Part shown: positions 52,296 to 61,345 of the stretch, in pieces | Position numbering within the stretch: position 1 is the first letter of the stretch | How the letters are laid out: each line of letters begins with the position of its first letter | From: an uncultured Opitutia bacterium | Lineage (GTDB): Bacteria; Verrucomicrobiota; Verrucomicrobiia; Opitutales; Opitutaceae | Reading direction: 5' to 3' | DNA: 64,000 nt | Assembly (NCBI GenBank): GCA_937952235.1 | Contig: CALFZM010000366.1 | Coordinates: forward strand, 20,675 to 84,674 | The notes under the pieces: generated by a model | What the model saw: only the letters and a program-made list of their open reading frames with translations | Told to the model about the DNA's origin: nothing | The model's database searches: none | Program-made: the position numbers and the translations under genes

Positions 52296-52808
52296 TCATG
52301 TTCCTGCCGCGGGGGGCGGCGGGCGGCCCCACCAGGGTTCGCGACCGGTGACGAGCAGCTGCCCGTCGGGCTGCACGACGAAGAGCGTGCGTTCCCCGCG
52401 GCCTGACCAGAGCTCGTGGTGCAGGTTGAGCTCGAGCTGCCACGGATCCTGCCGCACGCGGAATTCGTACAGCGGCCGCAGCCGGCCGAAGGGCGAGGCG
52501 CTCTCGAAGAATGGCCGGAGCCGCTCCGAACGCGGGCCCTCTGGCTCCTCCACGATGCCATCACGCAGGAGCCACCACGCGCGGCTTCGCTCCGGCGCGC
52601 CCCGGGCGTCGAGGGCATCGGGCGCCAGCTCGATCACGGGCGCGGGCGCACGCGACACCGCGGGCGGTGTGCAACAGTCCTGCCAGCAATGCGACAATAC
52701 CCGGAGCCGCAGGTCCGCGGGCGCAAACACCTGCCCGGGGTCGAGCAAGCCGGTGGCCGCCAGGGGTACGATGAATGCCGGTCGGGAGAAGGGGGAGGGT
52801 GCCGTCAT
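52296..52808 (-). CDS. protein of unknown function
   Basis: 170 residues: SRPAFIVPLAATGLLDPGQV near the start, LRVLSHCWQDCCTPPAVS, and a C-terminal beta-rich part with YEFRVRQDPWQLELNLHHELWSGRGERTLFVV. I do not recognise a family. The CWQDCC cluster could bind metal, but that is a guess. It is 19 bp downstream of another unknown gene on the same strand and 70 bp upstream of the hybrid kinase, so these three may be one operon. The open frame continues upstream to 53435 only as a shadow of the neighbour. Confidence 0.5.
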   Translation of the reverse strand: MTAPSPFSRPAFIVPLAATGLLDPGQVFAPADLRLRVLSHCWQDCCTPPAVSRAPAPVIELAPDALDARGAPERSRAWWLLRDGIVEEPEGPRSERLRPFFESASPFGRLRPLYEFRVRQDPWQLELNLHHELWSGRGERTLFVVQPDGQLLVTGREPWWGRPPPPAAGT

Positions 52809-52827
52809 GCTGCTGGAAGACGTCCAC

Positions 52828-53631
52828 TCAGACCGCACCCACGAAGTCGGCGTGCTCGCGCAACAGGGCGAGGTCGACGTCTGGCTCGATGCCCGATCGG
52901 GCAAAGTAGGTGCGCGCGTCGAGCAGCAGCAACCGGAGCCAGGCGCCCGACGCATGGTGCACGAAGGGCGGCAGCGCAAATCGGCCGGCCAACCCGAGGT
53001 GCCCCGCCCCGCGCCGCAGGAGCCGGGCGCCTTCGCCGCGGCGGTTGTCGACCGCGACCACCGCGATCGGGTCCGCGAACGCCGCGAACAGCGCCGCCAG
53101 GGCCCGCGCGAGCGTGACCGCGACCAGCGCAGCGTGTTCGCCCGGGCTGACGGCCCAGCCCGAGATCTCCGCCGGCGTGCGGTCGAGCCGCGCTCCGGCC
53201 GCACCGACGTCCTCCAGGGCAAGGTCGCAGTGCTCGCGAAACACGGGGCCCGTCGACTCGAGCAGCGAGCGGACGTGCAGGTAGTCGGGCACGAACTCGC
53301 CGCAGAAGAGACGAGCGGTGATCGCGCCGACGACCCGTTCGTCGGCGTCGACAGCCAGCACGCGCCAGCTGCCGCGATCCGCGGCCATGCGGCCGCGGCC
53401 GCTGAAGAGCCGGTAGGCGGTTTCCCAGCTCGCATGCAGGGCCGGATCGACGCGCCGCTCGGGAAACTGCGCCAGGCCGCGGGCGAAGGTGCGGGCGTCC
53501 GGCGGGGTCGTGACGACGAGACGCAGCCCCGCGGCCGCCAGGCGGCGGAGACAGGTGGCGAAGCGTGAGGGGGAATCGAGCGGCGTCGAAACGCGCGAGG
53601 GGGAGATCGGAGCCATGAGCACGGCGGTCAT
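52828..53631 (-). CDS. protein of unknown function, possibly GNAT-like
   Basis: 267 residues from ATG at 53631. Pattern of strands and helices with SWRVLAVDADERVVGAITARLF, EISGWAVSPGEHAALVAVTLARALAALF and DPIAVVAVDNRRGEGARLLRRGAGHLGL resembles an acetyltransferase (GNAT) core, where the last segment would be the acetyl-CoA loop. Not a confident match. Precedes the unknown gene at 52296-52808 by 19 bp. Confidence 0.45.
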   Translation of the reverse strand: MTAVLMAPISPSRVSTPLDSPSRFATCLRRLAAAGLRLVVTTPPDARTFARGLAQFPERRVDPALHASWETAYRLFSGRGRMAADRGSWRVLAVDADERVVGAITARLFCGEFVPDYLHVRSLLESTGPVFREHCDLALEDVGAAGARLDRTPAEISGWAVSPGEHAALVAVTLARALAALFAAFADPIAVVAVDNRRGEGARLLRRGAGHLGLAGRFALPPFVHHASGAWLRLLLLDARTYFARSGIEPDVDLALLREHADFVGAV

Positions 53632-53813
53632 TGTGGTCAGCCTTTCGGGGAAGAGCCCGCCGGCGGGGGCGCCGGTGGTTGCTCGTGGACGCATCCTCGC
53701 ACAATCCGGTCCGCATTTGCGCGGGAGGGGGCGAAAGCATCCCGGGAATATTTCCCGGTTTCCTTCGCCCTTATCCCGGGCATAGTGGGGCTCGACTCCA
53801 GTAAGATCGCTCC

Positions 53814-54464
53814 ATGCCGGAAAAGAACCCCGCCCGCGTCGTCCTCGTGGAGGATCACACCATGGTCCGACAGCTGCTCGCGCACCTGGTGCGCGACGAG
53901 TTGGGGCTCACCCTCGCCGCCGACTGCACCACCGTCGCGGAGGGCACGGCCGCGCTGCTGCGCGAGAAACCCGACCTCGCGATCGTCGATTGGATGCTGC
54001 CCGACGGCCGTGGGTTCGACCTGGTGCGCCAGGCGGGCCCGAAACTCTCGCGCACGCGGTGGCTGTTCATGTCGTCCAACGAGCAGGGCCACCTCGTGCG
54101 CGAGGCGGTTTCACTCGGGGTCCACGGCTTCGTGCAGAAGCGTTCCGACCTGTCGACGCTGCGCACCGCGATCACGCGCGTGCTTGCCGGCGAGAAGTTC
54201 TATTGTCCCGAAAGCTCCCGCCTGCTCGTGGAAAAGATGGTGGACGAGGGGCGCACGGTCGCGGTGAACCTCACTCCCCGCGAACGCGACGTCCTTCGCG
54301 GTTTCGCCCGCGGCGAGAATCCCAAGGCCCTCGCCGGCCGGCTGGGCTTGAGCACGAAGACGGTGCAGAACCACCTCGTGATGCTGAAGGACAAGCTCGG
54401 CCTGCACGAACCCGCCGAGCTCGTGCACTACGCCATCAAGCACGGGCATATCGAGGCGCCGTAG
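53814..54464 (+). CDS. NarL/FixJ-type response regulator
   Basis: 216 residues. Receiver domain with VVLVEDHTMVRQ (acidic pair), phospho-Asp in AIVDWMLPDGRG, Ser/Thr in FMSSNE and Lys in VQKRSD; C-terminal LuxR-type helix-turn-helix TPRERDVLRGFARGENPKALAGRLGLSTKTVQNHLVMLKDKLG. It activates or represses genes after phosphorylation by a histidine kinase. The hybrid kinase 1.6 kb upstream on the other strand is the nearest candidate partner, but its own HPt could also phosphorylate it. Divergent from the unknown gene at 53631. Confidence 0.9.
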   Translation: MPEKNPARVVLVEDHTMVRQLLAHLVRDELGLTLAADCTTVAEGTAALLREKPDLAIVDWMLPDGRGFDLVRQAGPKLSRTRWLFMSSNEQGHLVREAVSLGVHGFVQKRSDLSTLRTAITRVLAGEKFYCPESSRLLVEKMVDEGRTVAVNLTPRERDVLRGFARGENPKALAGRLGLSTKTVQNHLVMLKDKLGLHEPAELVHYAIKHGHIEAP

Positions 54465-54517
54465 GAGGGCGCGCCAGGCGAGGGGCGAGGGATTTCGGAA
54501 TATGGGTAATGGGTCCT

Positions 54518-54562
54518 GGGTGATGGGCTTCGACGAACGTTTATGCCAGACGCCCATCGCCC
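54518..54562. terminator. 11-bp inverted repeat between convergent genes
   Basis: GGGTGATGGGC (54518-54528) pairs with GCCCATCGCCC (54552-54562), with one G-U pair and a 23-nt loop. It lies between the response regulator and the lytic transglycosylase genes, which converge, so it may end transcription from both sides; no T tract is present. Confidence 0.35.
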
Positions 54563-54575
54563 ATCGCCCCAATCC

Positions 54576-55544
54576 CTACTTCCTCCCGATTCGCTCCGGG
54601 GTCACGCCGGCACGGACGGCGATCAACGCGCAGACTTTCGGCACGTACATCCGCGTCTCGGCGGGAAGGGCGTCGGCGATGGCGGTGAAGGACTTCGCCT
54701 GGCGGGCCGCGAGGGTGCGGCCGACGCGGCCTTCCCCGGCATTGTACGCGGCCAGCACCAGCGCCCAGTTGCCGAAACGGCCATGCAGATTGCGCAGGTA
54801 GCGCGCCGCCGCCCGGGCCGATTTCTCCGGATCGGTCCGCTCGTCAGGCAGCATCGTCGAGAGACCCATGGATTTTGCCGTTTCGGGCATGAACTGGAAC
54901 AATCCTTTCGCCCCCACCGGGCTGCGCGCGACGGGATTGAAGGAGCTCTCCGCCTCCGCCAGCCACACCAATTCCGGCGGCACACCCTCGGCGGCGAAAA
55001 TGGCCCGCAGTTTGGGCACGAGCGCAGGCGCACGGGCGGGCATCGGCCGGGTGCGCACCCGCGACAACCACTCGCGATAGTGCGGCACCGGCTGGTACTC
55101 CGCGGGCGGCACGGGCTGGCCCGGTGGACGCGGCGGGGGCGGCGGCCGCTTCACGATCTGGTCCGCGCCCTCGATCTCGTCGATCCGCTGCTCGAGCCAG
55201 TCCGCGAGGTCCTGATACCCGGGCACGAGCCGCAGCGCCGAGAGCGCGGAGCGCCCGTCCGCGGCAAGCGAACCGAGCTCCTGCAGCGAGTCGCCCGCCA
55301 TCGCGCGCTGGAACTTCTGCACGAACGCATCCCATCGCTCCTTGGTCGGGAAATCGTACTGCGCCTTGATTTCGGCGGGCGCCAGGCGGTCGAACAACAC
55401 GCGCCCGAGGCGGAACATCTCCTCCGACTCCTTCGCCAGCGCGGCGGCGCCGTCGGTCGTCGTCTCCGCGCCGGGCGCCCGGTCCGAGCCCACCGCCAGC
55501 GCCAACGCGGCCGCGCCGGCAAGGATGCCCCGCGCCGCTCTCAT
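54576..55544 (-). CDS. lytic murein transglycosylase
   Basis: 322 residues with a signal peptide (to about 26) and a Pro-rich linker, then the SLT/lysozyme-like domain: WLAEAESSFNPVARSPVGAKGLFQFMPETAKSMGL, in which the catalytic Glu is the E of AEAES, and LAAYNAGEGRVGR. It cleaves peptidoglycan glycan strands in the periplasm. Coupled to the phosphatase gene upstream by a 4-bp overlap. Ends with a conserved IAVRAGVTPERIG segment. Confidence 0.88.
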   Translation of the reverse strand: MRAARGILAGAAALALAVGSDRAPGAETTTDGAAALAKESEEMFRLGRVLFDRLAPAEIKAQYDFPTKERWDAFVQKFQRAMAGDSLQELGSLAADGRSALSALRLVPGYQDLADWLEQRIDEIEGADQIVKRPPPPPRPPGQPVPPAEYQPVPHYREWLSRVRTRPMPARAPALVPKLRAIFAAEGVPPELVWLAEAESSFNPVARSPVGAKGLFQFMPETAKSMGLSTMLPDERTDPEKSARAAARYLRNLHGRFGNWALVLAAYNAGEGRVGRTLAARQAKSFTAIADALPAETRMYVPKVCALIAVRAGVTPERIGRK

Positions 55545-56878
55545 CGTGTCAGCGCCGCCGTCACGGCGGCTTTCAGTTTGAGGGCGGGTTGCTCGACGAG
55601 CGCGGGAGGATTCTCGCCGAGGTACGTGCGGGCGTTCTTCGCCACCCAGTCGGTCGTCGCCAGCCGGTAGGTGCGGCCCGGCCGGACTTCGCCCGCAACC
55701 GCCGCGAGAAGGTTCTCGCCCCCGCGGTCGGCGAAGGGCGTGTCCGGTCCCTGATTGGCCCGGCGCAGCAGCGCCGCCAGCCAGGCGCCGTCGACTTCCG
55801 CCGTCCACAGCGTGCCATCGAAGCGCACACACGCATCGAAGGCGAAGCGCGACACGTCGCCGGCCGGCAGCCCGCCGCCGAAGGTCGTGGCTCCGATCAC
55901 CGCGACGTCCGCGCGGGCCGCCACCCGCGCCGCCTCCACCGCAAACGCCGCCGCCTCGGCCGGTGCCAGCTCGCGGGGCGAGCGGCCGACGCTCCGGGTC
56001 TCCTCCGCCGTGAGTTCGCGCGCCAGCGTGGCGCGGACCAGTCCGGCGAGCGCGGAATCGGGCGGCTCATCCGCCGCCAGCGACAGTTGCTCCAATTCCC
56101 AGCCCAGCCGGCCGTCACGCCGCTCCAGCCGCGCCACGGAAAGCGTGTCCATCCAGCTTCCCGAGTGAAAGTAGACCGTCGCACCCTGCCGGTGCACGAA
56201 GCGCAGGTGATCATGTGCGCCCGCAAAGAGCGTGCCGGCGGGCACCGTGGAGAACATCGCCCGGTCCGCCTTGAGCCCGCTGTGGCTCAGCACCACAGGG
56301 AGCGCGGCGTCGCCCAGCAACGCGGGAAAGTTCGCCCGCGCCCACACCGCCGGATCGGCGAGGTCGAGCTGGGGCCGGATCGCCAGCCGGTAGGTGGAGA
56401 GCTTGTCGGTGGTCACGCCCACGATCGTGAGCATGTGGGTCCCGAGCGTCACGGTGGTCGACGCCGGCGCATAGGTCCGGCCTGTCGCCGGGTCGCGCAG
56501 GTTGCCACTGATGACCTTCAGGCCCGTGGCGGCCAGGCGCCGCACCGTCTCCGGGACATCATGAAACTCCGGCTCGTGGTTGCCGAGGTTGATCACCGCC
56601 GGCCCGCGCCGCGCGAGGGCCGTGAACATCGCGAAATCGATCGCGCCCGCCGTGCGCCGCGCGACCGCGTTGCCGTACTCGAGCGAGTCGCCGTTGATCA
56701 GCACGGCCAGCGGCACGCCGGGATGCTCGCGCTGCAACCGATCGATCCGGCCGACGAGCTGCGCCGTGCGCTCGTAGGCCGAGTGGAGGTCGCCCAGGAT
56801 CACCACCAGCGCCTCCGGCGCCGCGCCCGCGGGGCCCGCGACGAGCAGGATGATCGAGAACAAAAGGAGTCGACGCAT
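55541..56878 (-). CDS. 5'-nucleotidase-like secreted metallophosphatase
   Basis: 445 residues. Signal peptide to about 20; metallophosphatase domain with GDLHS (D30, H32), NGDSLE (D64), GNHEPE (100-102), LSHSGLK and GAHDH (metal ligands); then a 5'-nucleotidase C-terminal-like domain (about 290-445) with ATTFGGGLPAGDVSRFAF and TPFADRGGENLLAAVAG. Members hydrolyse nucleotides or sugar phosphates in the periplasm. ATG at 56878 precedes the signal peptide. Its stop overlaps the lytic transglycosylase start. Confidence 0.82.
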   Translation of the reverse strand: MRRLLLFSIILLVAGPAGAAPEALVVILGDLHSAYERTAQLVGRIDRLQREHPGVPLAVLINGDSLEYGNAVARRTAGAIDFAMFTALARRGPAVINLGNHEPEFHDVPETVRRLAATGLKVISGNLRDPATGRTYAPASTTVTLGTHMLTIVGVTTDKLSTYRLAIRPQLDLADPAVWARANFPALLGDAALPVVLSHSGLKADRAMFSTVPAGTLFAGAHDHLRFVHRQGATVYFHSGSWMDTLSVARLERRDGRLGWELEQLSLAADEPPDSALAGLVRATLARELTAEETRSVGRSPRELAPAEAAAFAVEAARVAARADVAVIGATTFGGGLPAGDVSRFAFDACVRFDGTLWTAEVDGAWLAALLRRANQGPDTPFADRGGENLLAAVAGEVRPGRTYRLATTDWVAKNARTYLGENPPALVEQPALKLKAAVTAALTR

Positions 56879-56988
56879 GCGCAGCGTTCACCGTGCGCCG
56901 CCACCGTCGTTCTGCAACGGCGATCCGCCGCGGCCCACCGAACTCGTCTCCCGTTGCCGTCACATTCCCGACGAAAGCGGCCGTTGCA

Positions 56989-57060
56989 AGGTGGTGTCCC
57001 AAAGCCGCAGGGGGATCGGTCCGTCGGACGTCAGCCGCCTGGGGACAGGCGGCTCCACCT
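56989..57060. repeat. two-hairpin dispersed repeat, copy 6 (first half decayed)
   Basis: The first half reads AGGTGGTGTCCCAAAGCCGC and no longer pairs; the second hairpin AGCCGCCTG-GGGA-CAGGCGGCT and the GCTCCACC end are intact. Confidence 0.75.
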
Positions 57061-57132
57061 CAATTGCATCGTTCCGACGACGCCAACTCTGCGACGGGTC
57101 TTCCGTTCGCTCATGAAAACGGCCGCACGAAG

Positions 57133-57210
57133 GGGTGGAGCGGCTTGTCCTCAAGCCGCTGCGGACCGATCCGCCGAACGTCAGCCGCCGGGGGACCGGC
57201 GGCTCCACCC
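57133..57210. repeat. two-hairpin dispersed repeat, copy 7
   Basis: First hairpin AGCGGCTTG-TCCT-CAAGCCGCT, second AGCCGCCGG-GGGA-CCGGCGGCT: both arms of the second carry the same compensatory change relative to other copies. Outer GGTGGAGC/GCTCCACC ends intact. It is 72 bp after copy 6, in the same orientation. Confidence 0.85.
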
Positions 57211-57225
57211 TGCCGAATCGCTGGC

Positions 57226-60200
57226 TCAGGGCGCCTCGTAGATCTCCACCAGCGCCACGCCCGTCCCGCCATCGGCCCCGCTGACCTGCGCCGTGTACGC
57301 TCCGGGGCCGAGCGTCGCGAGCAGGGCCGCGTCGCGTGACCCGCCGCTCAAGGCGAAGGCGCCCACCGCCGAGAAGGCCGAGACCAGCGCGGCGCCCCCG
57401 CCCCAGTTGTCGTTCTCCTGCAGCTTCACGCCGGCGCCGCTCACCAGCTCGAGCTTCGGGTCGGCCAGGACGCCGCCCACACCGAAGTTCGCCAGCGTCG
57501 GACCGATCGCGCGGATGAGGACCGTCCGCGTGCCGCCGCCGGCGATGACGAAGCCGGCGATGAGGGTGTTGGCGCCCGTGCCGCTCACGGCGCGCGCCGA
57601 GACGTTGACGAGCCGCGGCGTCGTCGCCGCGAAGGCGCCGGGGGCGGTGACGTCGTAGATTTCCGCCAGCGCCACGCCGGTCGTGCCGCCAACGCCGGAA
57701 ACCTGCGCGGAATAGCTCGCCGCGGCCATCGCGCCCTGGAAGAGCGCGGCGTCGCGGCTGCCCGCCGGCAGCGGAAAGGCCCCCACCCCGGCGAACGTGG
57801 CCGCGTCGACGGCGTTCCAGTTGTCGTTTTCCAGCAGCCGCACCGCGGCGGAATTGTAGAGCTCGAGCCGCGGATCGGCCAGGGTGCCGCTGACGCCGAA
57901 CGCGCTGAGCGCCGGGCCGATGCCGCGCACGAGCAGCGGCTTCGATCCGCCCGTGCCCGCGCCGCCGATCACGAAGCCCACGATCAGGGTCTGCGCGCCC
58001 GCGCCGGCGTTGGTGCGGATCGAGAGGTTGGCGATCCGGGCCTGCTCCGTCGGCTGGAGCCCGGTGACGCTGATGCGCGCCACGGCGCTGGGAAACGCGA
58101 CTCCCCGATCGGTGACGATCACGTCGTACGCCGCCGCATCGCCCGCCGCCGCGCTGCCGATCGTGTAGGTGGCCCCGGTCGCGCCGGGCAGCACCACGCC
58201 GTCGCGGCGCCACTGATACGTCAGCGGACCCGCACCCGTGGCGGTGACGCGGAGCGTCGCGCTGCCGCCGACGGCCACCGTCTGCGCCACCGGCTGCTCC
58301 GTGAGGCGGAAGGGCGTTCCGACCAGGGCGAAGCTCGCCGCCGCGCTGCCCGCGAGTGCGACCGCGCCGGGGAGGACGCGCGGGATGTTGGTGCGCCCGC
58401 TCGTGCCCGAACCCCAGGCGACGATCGTGCCGTCGGACTTCAGGGCGAGCGAATGGCTCGAGCCGGTCGCCAGCGCGACCACGTTGTCCAGCCCGGCCGG
58501 TGGCGTGGCCTGCCCGGCGCCATTCACGCCCCAACCCAACACGGTGCCGTCCGTTCGCAGCGCAAGCGCGTGGCCCGCGCTGCCGTTGGTGGCGATGGCG
58601 GCGATGCCGCCCAGCCCGGCGGGAAAAGCCACTGCGCCCGCGAAATTCGCGCCCCAGCGCTGCACCGTGCCGTCGGCCAGGAGCGCCACGCTCAGCCGGT
58701 CGCCAGCGGCGATCGCGGCGACGCGCCCGAGCGTGGCCGGCACGGTGGCCTGACCCGAGCTGTTGCTGCCCCAGGCCACGAGCGTGCCGTCGGACTTGAG
58801 CGCGAGCGCGTGGTAGAAGCGCGTCGCACTCGACCCGCCGATTGCCAGCTGGCGCACGCCCGTCAGGCCGGCCAGTGGCGCCGTGACCCCGGTGGTCCCG
58901 TCGCCCCAGAGCACCACGCTGCCGTCGCGCCGCACGGCCCCGCTCACATGCCCGCCCGCGGCGATGGCCACGACATCGACGAGCCCCGCCGGCAGGGTGG
59001 TCTGGCCAAAGCTGTTGCTGCCCCACGCCACCACCGTGCCGTCGGACTTGAGCGCGAGCGCATGCTGATCGCCAGCGGCGATCGCCTGCACGCCGGCCAG
59101 CCCGGCCGCGACATTCGTCTCGGGCGCCGGCACAAGGTCCTCGCCGGTCTCGGTATCGAAGAATGCCGCACCTTCGCGGCCCCAGGCGGCGACGACGTTG
59201 GCCGGGGTGGACGGCACCGTCACCTCGACGTCGAGCCACTGCTCGGGCTCCGCGCCTCCGCGCGCGAGGGGGCGGATCGTGACGCCATAACGCGCGTCGG
59301 TGAACGTGGATCCGATCGCCAGCACCGCGTCGTTGGCGTTGACGCCGGGAGTGTTGAGGTCGAGGACCTGCGACTGCAGGCGCTGGTTGTAGCCCCAGAC
59401 CACGTACGCCCCGTCGCCGCGCAGAGCCCCGGTCGAAAAATTCTGGCGCAGCCCGATCCAGTACCAGCGCACGCCATCGCGAAACACCCGCAGCGCCAGC
59501 GGCCGGTCGCGGGGCACATCCTTGCTGTCGAAGCGATGGATGCGATACGTGCCGCTCTGCGTGACGGTCTGCGCGGCGGAATCCGGCAGCCACCCGAGCC
59601 GGTTCTTGCTCCACATGTTGAAATGATGCCGCTGGTCGCGGGTCACGCCGGTGACCGTGCCGGAGCTCATCATGTCGAACGGGTCGCCGTATTCGATCGA
59701 GTTCCCGGCGTCCGACACGGGATTCTGGTCCGTGACCCGCCACAGGTTGGCGTGCAGCAGCCCGTAGTTATGGCCCAGCTCATGGCTGACCGTGTTGAGC
59801 ACGAAGGAATTGGGCCCGTTGATCCATGCATTCACCCCGCCCACCGAGGCCAGGCCGCCGTAGGTGATGCGGGAACCGGGCACGCGCGAGGTCCCGAGGT
59901 TGGGGAACACCACGATGATCCGGTCGTATGCCTCGAGGGTGTAATTGGCACTCGCCGCCGTCCGGGCGTCGCGGTGCAGGCCGGTGTCGTCGGCCGCCAG
60001 CGCATAGGAGGTCCCGGTGCGCGGGAGCCGGTAAACGGCGGCGGAAATCGTGGGGTTCAGCGACGTATCCCCGTAGCTCGCGGCGTCGAAGTGCGTCGCA
60101 CACGCCTGCAGCACCGATTGCGCGGTCGCGAGCGACACCGGCTCGCCCGGGAAATCGGCGAAGTCCACGCGAATCACCAGCACCTGCTTGGCACCCACGG

Positions 60201-61158
60201 TGTTGGGCGTGGGGGCCTCGGCCGCGCGGGGCGGCTCCAGCGTACCCGACTCGGTCTCCACCGGAGCCGGCACGCGCACTCGTGCCTGGTCTTCCGCCGC
60301 GACCGCCCTGGCGACGAACGCGTCCGCCTCGACGGCATGCACCGCCTGCACCCGACCGGCAAACTCGAGCAGTTCCACCCGTTGCGCCTGCTCGGTGTAG
60401 ACCTCGCCCGGCTCGACCGCGCGGCGGCATTCCGCACACACCGGCAGAGGCGCCGCGGCCGGCGTCTCGCCCGCTTCGACGAGCCGCACCGGGCTCTCAT
60501 GGACGGCGAGATCGCCGTCGATCGCGATGCCGTGGAGCGAGGCTCCTTCTTTCGTCGTCTGCTCCTCGCGCCGCCCGTACGTGAAGGCCGTGAAGGTCCT
60601 GCCCTCGAGCGCCACGATCCGGCGCAGGGCCGGGCGTCCCACCGGTTCGTCGGGACCGGCGACGGCCGCCTGCAGTGCCAGGTCGCCCCGTCCGGCAACC
60701 CGCGTTTCGAGTTCGGCCTGCACCTCCGCCGGCATTTCCCGGCGCACGGCGGCGGGGACCGTGACCCGGAGGGCTTCGGCGGGATCGGTCCGGATCAAGC
60801 GATGCATCTCGGCGCGGCGTGACCGCGCCAGCTCGACGCCAACGGCGACGAGGGCGGGCTTGGCCGTCGGGGCGGCAGCCTGGTAGCGCTGCACCCAGGC
60901 GCGAAATTCCTCCAGCTTCGGCGGCAGAACTCCCTGCCAGCCGGTGGCGTACGCGAGCCGGGTCGTCCGGTCCTGCCATTCCGGGGCGGGATCGGCGGCA
61001 CCCGCCGCCACCACGGGCGCGCGAGATGTCCCGGCACTCGCGCCGGGGGACGCTTCCGACCCGACCGGCACGGGGGGCGACGGCGGCGATCGCCACAGCA
61101 GGAACCCCGACACCACCACGACCGCCAGGGTGCCAAGGAGCCGAAGAGGTGAGTTCAT
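57226..61158 (-). CDS. large exported HExxH metalloprotease-like protein with RCC1 propeller and C-terminal repeat domains
   Basis: 1310 residues. N-terminal hydrophobic segment (1-22); zinc-binding HELGHNYGLLH (459-469), matching HExxHxxGxxH of M12B/metzincin-like peptidases, within a domain about 320-640; six or seven RCC1-type repeats (about 650-945; VVAIAAGGHVSGAVRRDGSVVLWG-type units); an Ig-like domain (about 950-1035); then two copies (about 1040-1165 and 1185-1310) of a domain also present at the end of the beta-helix protein at 13441. Probably surface-anchored or secreted. RCC1 repeats are unusual with a protease. ATG at 61158 begins the hydrophobic segment. Confidence 0.78.
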   Translation of the reverse strand: MNSPLRLLGTLAVVVVSGFLLWRSPPSPPVPVGSEASPGASAGTSRAPVVAAGAADPAPEWQDRTTRLAYATGWQGVLPPKLEEFRAWVQRYQAAAPTAKPALVAVGVELARSRRAEMHRLIRTDPAEALRVTVPAAVRREMPAEVQAELETRVAGRGDLALQAAVAGPDEPVGRPALRRIVALEGRTFTAFTYGRREEQTTKEGASLHGIAIDGDLAVHESPVRLVEAGETPAAAPLPVCAECRRAVEPGEVYTEQAQRVELLEFAGRVQAVHAVEADAFVARAVAAEDQARVRVPAPVETESGTLEPPRAAEAPTPNTVGAKQVLVIRVDFADFPGEPVSLATAQSVLQACATHFDAASYGDTSLNPTISAAVYRLPRTGTSYALAADDTGLHRDARTAASANYTLEAYDRIIVVFPNLGTSRVPGSRITYGGLASVGGVNAWINGPNSFVLNTVSHELGHNYGLLHANLWRVTDQNPVSDAGNSIEYGDPFDMMSSGTVTGVTRDQRHHFNMWSKNRLGWLPDSAAQTVTQSGTYRIHRFDSKDVPRDRPLALRVFRDGVRWYWIGLRQNFSTGALRGDGAYVVWGYNQRLQSQVLDLNTPGVNANDAVLAIGSTFTDARYGVTIRPLARGGAEPEQWLDVEVTVPSTPANVVAAWGREGAAFFDTETGEDLVPAPETNVAAGLAGVQAIAAGDQHALALKSDGTVVAWGSNSFGQTTLPAGLVDVVAIAAGGHVSGAVRRDGSVVLWGDGTTGVTAPLAGLTGVRQLAIGGSSATRFYHALALKSDGTLVAWGSNSSGQATVPATLGRVAAIAAGDRLSVALLADGTVQRWGANFAGAVAFPAGLGGIAAIATNGSAGHALALRTDGTVLGWGVNGAGQATPPAGLDNVVALATGSSHSLALKSDGTIVAWGSGTSGRTNIPRVLPGAVALAGSAAASFALVGTPFRLTEQPVAQTVAVGGSATLRVTATGAGPLTYQWRRDGVVLPGATGATYTIGSAAAGDAAAYDVIVTDRGVAFPSAVARISVTGLQPTEQARIANLSIRTNAGAGAQTLIVGFVIGGAGTGGSKPLLVRGIGPALSAFGVSGTLADPRLELYNSAAVRLLENDNWNAVDAATFAGVGAFPLPAGSRDAALFQGAMAAASYSAQVSGVGGTTGVALAEIYDVTAPGAFAATTPRLVNVSARAVSGTGANTLIAGFVIAGGGTRTVLIRAIGPTLANFGVGGVLADPKLELVSGAGVKLQENDNWGGGAALVSAFSAVGAFALSGGSRDAALLATLGPGAYTAQVSGADGGTGVALVEIYEAP

Positions 61159-61345
61159 GGGAGGTTTTCCGGGAGGTGGGACTCGCAGAGGACGGAAAGG
61201 TCTCAGCCGACCGGAAATTTTCTGCCAGCCTGCCGGGGCGATCCCCATCCCAAACGGTCGTAAATTTAGACCGGTCTGCCCTCGCGGCCGGGGACTTTCC
61301 CGTTTGACCCCTCCGGCTCGCTGGCTAGCTAGGACCCTCCCGGAA

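Larger units (their letters stand above)
56879..57225. other. 347-bp gap holding two copies of the dispersed repeat
   Basis: Between the phosphatase start and the stop of the large HExxH protein. Besides the two repeat copies I see no gene, no 11-bp Pho-type repeat and no RNA structure other than the repeat hairpins. Confidence 0.6.

Noticed and set aside
8411..57210. CRISPR array from the repeated hairpin elements
   Set aside because: Copies are dispersed over 49 kb, palindromic, not regularly spaced and have no cas genes nearby.
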